Part shown: piece by piece, positions 58,400 to 64,000 of the stretch
Numbering within the stretch: position 1 is the first letter of the stretch
Layout of the letters: each line of letters begins with the position of its first letter
Source of the DNA: a bacterium
Lineage (GTDB): Bacteria; Verrucomicrobiota; Kiritimatiellia; CAIKKV01; CAIYGI01
Assembly: GCA_025360745.1 (NCBI GenBank)
Contig: JANYBP010000033.1
Span: 1-64,000 of the forward strand
Length of the DNA: 64,000 nt
Direction: 5' to 3'
Position numbers and translations under genes: made by a program
The notes under the pieces: generated by a model
What the model was told of the DNA's origin: nothing
Database searches by the model: none
What the model saw: only the letters and a program-made list of their open reading frames with translations

Positions 58400-59692
58400 A
58401 TGACGCAATTGGAAGCGGCCGGCGCGGGACGTATTACGCGCGAAATGACGGCGGTGGCGGCGGCGGAAGGCCTGCCGGTCGAAGTGGTGCGGGATGAACT
58501 GGCGGCGGGGCGCGCGGTCGTGCCGGCCAATCCGGGCCATGCCGGCGTGCGGCCGGTCGGCGTCGGACGACGCTTTTGCACCAAGGTCAATGCCAACCTG
58601 GGCCGCTCGCCCGAACAATCCGAAGCCGGCGGGGAGCTGCGCAAACTGGGCGTGGCGCTGGACGCCGGGGCCGATGTGGTGATGGACCTGAGCGTGGGAC
58701 CCGACCTGCGCGCGATTCGCCAGGCCATGCTCTCCGCCAGCCCCGTGCCTCTCGGAACGGTGCCGGTTTACGAGGCGGTTTCTCGGCTGTCGGACGATCT
58801 TCCCGTGCTCGACACCGATCTCCTGATGACCGTGATTCGCGAGCAGGCGGAACAGGGGGTTGACTTTATGACCCTGCACGCCGGTTTGCTGCGCCGCCAT
58901 CTGCCGGCCGCGCTGAGCCGGATCATGGGCATCGTCAGCCGCGGCGGCGCGATCATGGCCGAGTGGATGTCCGTCCACCAGGCCGAGAATCCGCTCTTCG
59001 AGCGCTGGGACGAAGTCTTGGCGATTTGCCGCAGACACGATGTTACAGTTTCACTGGGCGACGGCCTGCGCCCGGGCTGCCTGGCGGATGCCGGCGATGC
59101 CGCCCAGTTCGGCGAACTGGAGGTGCTCGGCGATCTCGTGCGGCGCTGCCGCAAGGCGGGCGTGCAGGTGATGGTCGAAGGCCCCGGCCATGTCCCCTTC
59201 AACCAGATCCGCGATCAAATGGAGCGCGAACAAACCGTCTGCGACGGCGCGCCTTTCTACGTGCTCGGACCGGTGGTGACGGACATCGCCCCCGGTTACG
59301 ATCACATCACCTCCGCCATCGGCGCCACCGCCGCGGCCTGCTACGGCGCGTCGTTGCTTTGCTACGTCACCCCGGCCGAGCACCTCGGCCTGCCGAACGA
59401 GGCGGAGGTCCGCCAGGGGGTCGTCGCGCACCGCATCGCGGCGCACGCGGGCGATCTGGCGCGCGGCCTGCCCGGCGCGCGCTCGCGCGACGACGCTATT
59501 TCCCGCGCCCGCGTGGCGCTCGACTGGGAAGGGCAGTTCGCGCTGGCGATCGATGGACGGCATGCCCGCGAACGCTATCTGCAAACTCGCGTTTGCGCCC
59601 CGGAGGACGCCGATCATTGTTCCATGTGCGGACGCGCCTTCTGCGCGATCCGCACAACGCGGCGCATCCGTGAGAGAAAATCAGCGGAATAG
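58400..59692 (+). CDS. thiC: Phosphomethylpyrimidine synthase
   Basis: FCTKVNANLGRSPEQ, GADVVMDLSVGPDLRAIRQAML, PLGTVPVYEAV, SVHQAENPLFERWDEVL, VSLGDGLRPGC, VMVEGPGHVPFNQI, CSMCGRAFC. Confidence 0.96.
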   Translation: MTQLEAAGAGRITREMTAVAAAEGLPVEVVRDELAAGRAVVPANPGHAGVRPVGVGRRFCTKVNANLGRSPEQSEAGGELRKLGVALDAGADVVMDLSVGPDLRAIRQAMLSASPVPLGTVPVYEAVSRLSDDLPVLDTDLLMTVIREQAEQGVDFMTLHAGLLRRHLPAALSRIMGIVSRGGAIMAEWMSVHQAENPLFERWDEVLAICRRHDVTVSLGDGLRPGCLADAGDAAQFGELEVLGDLVRRCRKAGVQVMVEGPGHVPFNQIRDQMEREQTVCDGAPFYVLGPVVTDIAPGYDHITSAIGATAAACYGASLLCYVTPAEHLGLPNEAEVRQGVVAHRIAAHAGDLARGLPGARSRDDAISRARVALDWEGQFALAIDGRHARERYLQTRVCAPEDADHCSMCGRAFCAIRTTRRIRERKSAE

Positions 59693-59775
59693 GCTGAAGC
59701 CTGTTAGGAAAAGCACGCATAATACGGGTATATTTTAAAACGCGGTTTTTGTGTTTGCCTGACAGCCTTCAGCCT
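59691..59775. repeat. Inverted pair of 18-mer CCTRACAGSCTTCAGCCT motifs flanking the thiC-mazG spacer
   Basis: aggctgaagcctgttagg 59691-59708 vs cctgacagccttcagcct 59758-59775 (16/18 complementary). Confidence 0.85.
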
Positions 59776-59796
59776 AAACAACCTGAGAATTCATAA

Positions 59797-60588
59797 GTGA
59801 ACACCACCCCCACCCGACCGCTTGACGAACTGCTCGAAATCATGCGCCGCCTGCGCGCGCCCGGGGGCTGTCCCTGGGATCGCGAGCAGACGCTCGACAC
59901 GCTCAAGCCGTTTCTGATCGAAGAGTGCTACGAGTTAATCGACGCCATCGAGTCGGGCGATCCCTCGCGCCACGAGGAGGAACTGGGCGATATCCTGTTG
60001 CAGGTGATTTTCCAGACCCAACTGCGCACGGAGGCGGGGCAGTTCGATTTCGACGACGTCGCGCGCCGCCTGGCCGAAAAACTGATCCGGCGCCATCCGC
60101 ACGTTTTCGCCGCCGCATCGGTCGCCGACAGCGCGGATGTGCTGCGCAACTGGGAAAAGATCAAGGCCGTGGAAAAAAAAGGCGAACGCAAGTCGGCCGT
60201 GGACGGCGTGCCGCGCCACCTGCCGTCGCTGATGAAGGCGCATCAGGTGCAGACCCGCGCGGCGCGGGTGGGTTTCGACTGGTCGGCCGTGCATGACGTG
60301 GTGGCCAAGATCGACGAGGAACTGGCCGAGGTCAAGGCCGCGTTGAAAGCCGGCGACCGCGAACATGTGGCCGAGGAAATCGGCGACCTGCTCTTCTCCG
60401 TGGTCAACCTGAGCCGCTTCCAGAAACTGCAGGCCGAGGAATTACTGTCTGCCACCGTCGCCAAATTTGTGCGGCGCTTCCACGCCGTGGAACAACGCCT
60501 GCAAGCCCGCTCCCGGCGCATGCAGGACTGCACCCTCGCCGAAATGGACGCCGAGTGGAACGCGGTCAAGGCGGAAGAGCAGCGGTAG
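59797..60588 (+). CDS. mazG: Nucleoside triphosphate pyrophosphohydrolase
   Basis: GTG start; LRAPGGCPWDREQTLDTLKPFLIEECYELIDAIESGDPSRHEEELGDILLQVIFQ. Confidence 0.95.
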   Translation: MNTTPTRPLDELLEIMRRLRAPGGCPWDREQTLDTLKPFLIEECYELIDAIESGDPSRHEEELGDILLQVIFQTQLRTEAGQFDFDDVARRLAEKLIRRHPHVFAAASVADSADVLRNWEKIKAVEKKGERKSAVDGVPRHLPSLMKAHQVQTRAARVGFDWSAVHDVVAKIDEELAEVKAALKAGDREHVAEEIGDLLFSVVNLSRFQKLQAEELLSATVAKFVRRFHAVEQRLQARSRRMQDCTLAEMDAEWNAVKAEEQR

Positions 60589-60594
60589 CGGTTT

Positions 60595-62265
60595 CTACAG
60601 ACGCACGATTTCCAGGCCCACCGCGCAGACATCGTCCTCGAACGGACGATCTTCCCCGAAACCGGCGGAATCGGCGACGACTGCGGAGATCCAGGCATCC
60701 AGGGGTAATGCGGCGTGCGATTGCAGGCTGGCGCGCAGACGTTCCACGCCCCATTCTTCGCGCGCGGAATTTTCGGACTCGACCAGTCCATCGGTATAGA
60801 ACAACAGCCGGTCGCCGGCCTGGATGGAATGCGTGGTGGTGACATAGGGGTGGTGCTCACGCACGCCCAGCGCCGGACCGCGCGCGGCGCGATCGAAGAG
60901 CGCTTCAGGCGCGAGCAGCGACGAGTTCAAGCGCAGCGGGGCGGGGTGCCCGGCCAGCGCCATGCGCAACGTGGCCCGATCGAGATCCACAATGGCATAG
61001 ACCGCCGATACGAAGAGATATTCGCCCGAAGGTCGCAAAATGGCGACCAGCGCCTGGTTCAGCCGCGTGAGCAGCGCGCCCGGGTTCTGGGTCATGGCGC
61101 GGTTTTCCTCCAACAGCCCGCGCACGATGGCTGTGACCAGCGCGGCGCGCATGCCGTGCCCCATCACGTCGCACACGAACACGCCGACCGACCGCTCGCC
61201 CAGGGGCTGAACGTGAAAAAAGTCGCCGCCCACGGTGGCGCTGGGCCGGTAGAATCGGGCGCAGCGCAGGGCGGCCTGCTCCGGCGAGGCTGTCGCCGGC
61301 AGACATGGCAGGTGGGTCGGCAGCAGCCCCATCTGCACCTCGCGGGCCATGGTGAGGTCGGCTTCCATCTGCGAGTTGCGTCCGCGCAGTTCTCCGACAT
61401 AGTGCTCCAACTGCTGCTCGGCAAGCCGCCGGGCCGTGACATCGGAAAACGAAAAAACCATGCCCGTGACGGCCTCTTCCGTATCGCGTACGACCGTGGC
61501 GGCCGCCTGAATGTAGACCGAGTCTCCGTTGCCGCGGACCAGAGCCAATTCCCCCGCCCAGCAGCCATGCGTCAGGACTGCGGTTACCGCGTCCTGAATG
61601 TCGTCGGCGGGATCGAAGATCGAGGTAATGATCTGATTGGTGAAAATGTCGGCGCTCTCGGCGCCGAACAGGCGCACGACCGCGGGATTGACGTAGAGCA
61701 GACGGCCCTCGACATCGGCGATCGCCAGTCCGCTGCCGGCGTTTTGCATGGCCACATGTTCGACGCGCAATTGATCCTCGGCCTCTTTGCGCGAGGTGAT
61801 GTCGCGCATGAAAAAACACAGGTGTTCCTGGCCGGAAAGCGTCAGGCGGTTGATGGCGATTTCCGACGGGAAGAGCGAAGCGTCGGCGCGGACGCAGTAG
61901 GCTTGCAGGAGGATAAAACGCGACAGGGCCAGGTTTTCGCGTATCTTGGGCATCAGCGCTTCGTTGGCGCCGGAAATCACGTCCAGGATGCTTAGCCCCC
62001 TCAGTTCCTCGACGGTCAGGTGCAGAAATTGCGCCGCGCGGATATTGGCGTCTTCAATGTGCCCCTGCAGATCGGTGATCAACGCGGCGTCGTAGACATT
62101 CTGCAGGAGTTGCTGAAACTCCCGGCCGCCCAGTCCGGCAGGCGCTTCTTTTGCGGACCGGACACGAATGGATTTGACGGCGCCTCCGGTGGAATGCTGG
62201 GGAAGAACTCCCTCCAGCGCCTCCGGCGGGATTTCCAAGCGCATGGTTTTGGAAAGTTCTTGCAT
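60595..62265 (-). CDS. PAS-PAS-SpoIIE/PP2C-type serine phosphatase
   Basis: Two PAS segments; AREVQMGLLPTHLP, FYRPSATVGGDFFHVQPLGERSVGVFVCDVMGHGMRAALVTAIV, DRLLFYTDGLVESEN, FEDDVCAVGLEI. Confidence 0.93.
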   Translation of the reverse strand: MQELSKTMRLEIPPEALEGVLPQHSTGGAVKSIRVRSAKEAPAGLGGREFQQLLQNVYDAALITDLQGHIEDANIRAAQFLHLTVEELRGLSILDVISGANEALMPKIRENLALSRFILLQAYCVRADASLFPSEIAINRLTLSGQEHLCFFMRDITSRKEAEDQLRVEHVAMQNAGSGLAIADVEGRLLYVNPAVVRLFGAESADIFTNQIITSIFDPADDIQDAVTAVLTHGCWAGELALVRGNGDSVYIQAAATVVRDTEEAVTGMVFSFSDVTARRLAEQQLEHYVGELRGRNSQMEADLTMAREVQMGLLPTHLPCLPATASPEQAALRCARFYRPSATVGGDFFHVQPLGERSVGVFVCDVMGHGMRAALVTAIVRGLLEENRAMTQNPGALLTRLNQALVAILRPSGEYLFVSAVYAIVDLDRATLRMALAGHPAPLRLNSSLLAPEALFDRAARGPALGVREHHPYVTTTHSIQAGDRLLFYTDGLVESENSAREEWGVERLRASLQSHAALPLDAWISAVVADSAGFGEDRPFEDDVCAVGLEIVRL

Positions 62266-62279
62266 GGCGGCGTGGCAGG

Positions 62280-62300
62280 TGTTCGGTGTTCAGTGTTCGG
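62280..62300. repeat. 7-bp tandem repeat (TGTTCGG)n
   Basis: tgttcgg-tgttcag-tgttcgg. Confidence 0.85.
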
Positions 62301-62826
62301 CGCCAAGTCCGGCTGCCAGGTCCAGCGACTCCGCGCTCATGGCGGCGGGCAGTGCGGCCCAGAAGCCGCTATCGTCGGAGGCAAGCGTGAATCCAAGATA
62401 TAGGCACGCAGCATGCATTGTACACTTTTCGCAAAGCACGCGGAGTCCTTTCCGCAAGGCCGCCGCTTCAGGCGGCGGCGGGTCCTCTTTCAGGAAGGCG
62501 CCTTCGTGCGCAATGCCCTGCGCTTCCAGGAAGTTTTCGATTGCAGCGCCATGCCTGGCCAGCAGCCAGGCGCGCAGCAGATCGCCCTGAAACTTGCGGA
62601 ATTCGGGCTGCCCGGCGCGCAACAACAGCCAGCCGGCCAATTTGTCCGCCGTCTGAGCCTTCAAAAACTTTTCGCGAAAGTGCATGGCATTGCACAATGC
62701 GGCGAGCATAGCCGGGCGTTCGTGCCGCGATATTTCGTCGGACGCCGTCCAGATGTCCCCGCAGGCTTCGCGCCGTTCCTCCGGCGTCATGGCTTTCCAT
62801 AATTCACTATAGTTGGGTGGCGTCAT
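62290..62826 (-). CDS. Hypothetical protein
   Basis: 178 aa ORF overlapping the rmuC 3' end; last codons formed by a 7-bp repeat. Confidence 0.6.
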   Translation of the reverse strand: MTPPNYSELWKAMTPEERREACGDIWTASDEISRHERPAMLAALCNAMHFREKFLKAQTADKLAGWLLLRAGQPEFRKFQGDLLRAWLLARHGAAIENFLEAQGIAHEGAFLKEDPPPPEAAALRKGLRVLCEKCTMHAACLYLGFTLASDDSGFWAALPAAMSAESLDLAAGLGAEH

Positions 62827-64000
62827 CTTTGCTCTCCACCGGACGGCTCTGTCCGTCCGTCATCCGGTTCGTGGTTGTTTTCTTCGTCGCCGACGGCCGC
62901 GGCATCCGTTTCCGCGCCTTGTTCCGCAAGGCTTACTACCGTTTGCGACTGTCCGTCCGGCAATTGCTCCACCACCCGGAGCCTGCGCTCCATGGCCCGG
63001 GAGCGAGCCGATGTTTCTTCCAGCGTGTTCGACGCGGTATTGAGTTGTTTCTTCAGCTTATCCAGGACCGCCCCGAACTTGCCGAACTCCGTCTTGACCG
63101 CGCCCAGCACCATCCAGACTTCGTGCGCACGCTGCTCGATGGCCAGCGTTTGAAAGCCGACGCGCAGGCTGCTCAAAATCGCGGACAAGGTCGTCGGACC
63201 CGCCACCAGCACGCGGTACTTGCGCTGCAGTTCATCGTGCAGTCCGGGCTGGCGCAACACTTCGGCATATAGACCTTCGGTGGGCAGGAACATGATTCCA
63301 AAATCGGTTGTGGCGGGCGGGGCCACATACTTGTCGTGAATGTCCCTGGCGGACTTCAGAATCGCAATGCTCAGGGCCTTGCTGGCGGCCTTGACCTGCT
63401 CGCCGTCGGAGCGGTCGGCGGCTTCCAGCAGACGTTCATAGTCTTCCTTGGGAAACTTGGCGTCGATCGGCATCCAGACCGGCGCGTCCCCCGGCTGGCC
63501 CTTGCCGGGCAACTTCACGGCAAACTCGACCTGTTCACCGCCTTCCCTGAGCCGGACATTTTTTGCGAACTGGTCGGGCGTAAGAATGTCGTCCAGTATC
63601 GCGCCCAGCTGGTACTCGCCCCAGGTGCCGCGCTCCTTGACGTTGGTCAGCACCCGCTTCAGATCGCCCACACCGTTGGCCAGGCTCCGCATTTCGCCCA
63701 GTCCGCGCTGCACCGCTTCCAGGCGGTCGCTGACCAGTTTGAAGGACTCGCCCAGCCTTTTCTCCAGCGTGTTGTGCAGTTTCTCGTCCACCGTCTGCCG
63801 CATCTCGTCCAACTTCTTCTCGTTGCCTTCCTGAATCTGGCGGAATTTCTGCTCCAGCATGTCGCGTTCTTTGGCCTGCTCCAGACGGATGGAAGTTGTC
63901 AGGCCACCCAGCAAGTCCTTCTGATCCGCGCCCAGCGTGCTGACGGTTTTGACCAGCAACGCATTGGCCTGCGTCTGCGCCGCCGCCACTTCCTCGCGCA
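62823..64000 (-). CDS. rmuC: DNA recombination protein RmuC, 5' end outside window
   Basis: VKERGTWGEYQLGAILDDILTPDQFAKNVRLREGGEQVEFAVKLPGK, PIDAKFPKEDYERLLEAADR, IMFLPTEGLYAEVLRQPGLHDELQRKYRVLVAGPTTLSAILSSLRVGF. Confidence 0.94.
   Translation of the reverse strand, partial: REEVAAAQTQANALLVKTVSTLGADQKDLLGGLTTSIRLEQAKERDMLEQKFRQIQEGNEKKLDEMRQTVDEKLHNTLEKRLGESFKLVSDRLEAVQRGLGEMRSLANGVGDLKRVLTNVKERGTWGEYQLGAILDDILTPDQFAKNVRLREGGEQVEFAVKLPGKGQPGDAPVWMPIDAKFPKEDYERLLEAADRSDGEQVKAASKALSIAILKSARDIHDKYVAPPATTDFGIMFLPTEGLYAEVLRQPGLHDELQRKYRVLVAGPTTLSAILSSLRVGFQTLAIEQRAHEVWMVLGAVKTEFGKFGAVLDKLKKQLNTASNTLEETSARSRAMERRLRVVEQLPDGQSQTVVSLAEQGAETDAAAVGDEENNHEPDDGRTEPSGGEQR

Overview
64 kb high-GC bacterial chromosomal window, probably from an uncultured Gram-negative lineage (PVC-like is a weak guess). 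There is no transposase, CRISPR array, rRNA or tRNA that I could recognise. Core genes include coaB-HD, a thyA-like gene, waaA, ispD, maf, thrS-infC-rpmI-rplT, tag, rhaA plus a class II aldolase, nifJ, thiC, mazG and rmuC. Accessory content includes: (i) an RHH/PIN toxin-antitoxin pair; (ii) a restriction-modification island (Vsr, a RadC-N-terminal domain::C5 DNA methyltransferase fusion, a DUF4928-like candidate nuclease) at about 6.8-9.9 kb; (iii) a nucleotidyltransferase two-gene cassette next to an attC-like palindrome and a decayed response-regulator 3' end at about 11.1-12.35 kb; (iv) a 2,031-aa alpha-2-macroglobulin; (v) a TolC-MFP-RND operon; (vi) a 17-kb, nine-gene phosphorelay cluster (36.9-54.3 kb) with a THI5/NMT1-type sensor kinase and a CheR, followed by the TPP enzyme PFOR and thiC. 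The window also carries a scattered family of degenerate 7-bp tandem repeats, mostly in spacers, once inside an RND pump gene and three times directly upstream of start codons. There is a nested inverted repeat with alternative pairings upstream of thiC, and several 3' gene remnants sit directly behind intact genes. All calls are from reading the translations and DNA by eye; no database search was run.
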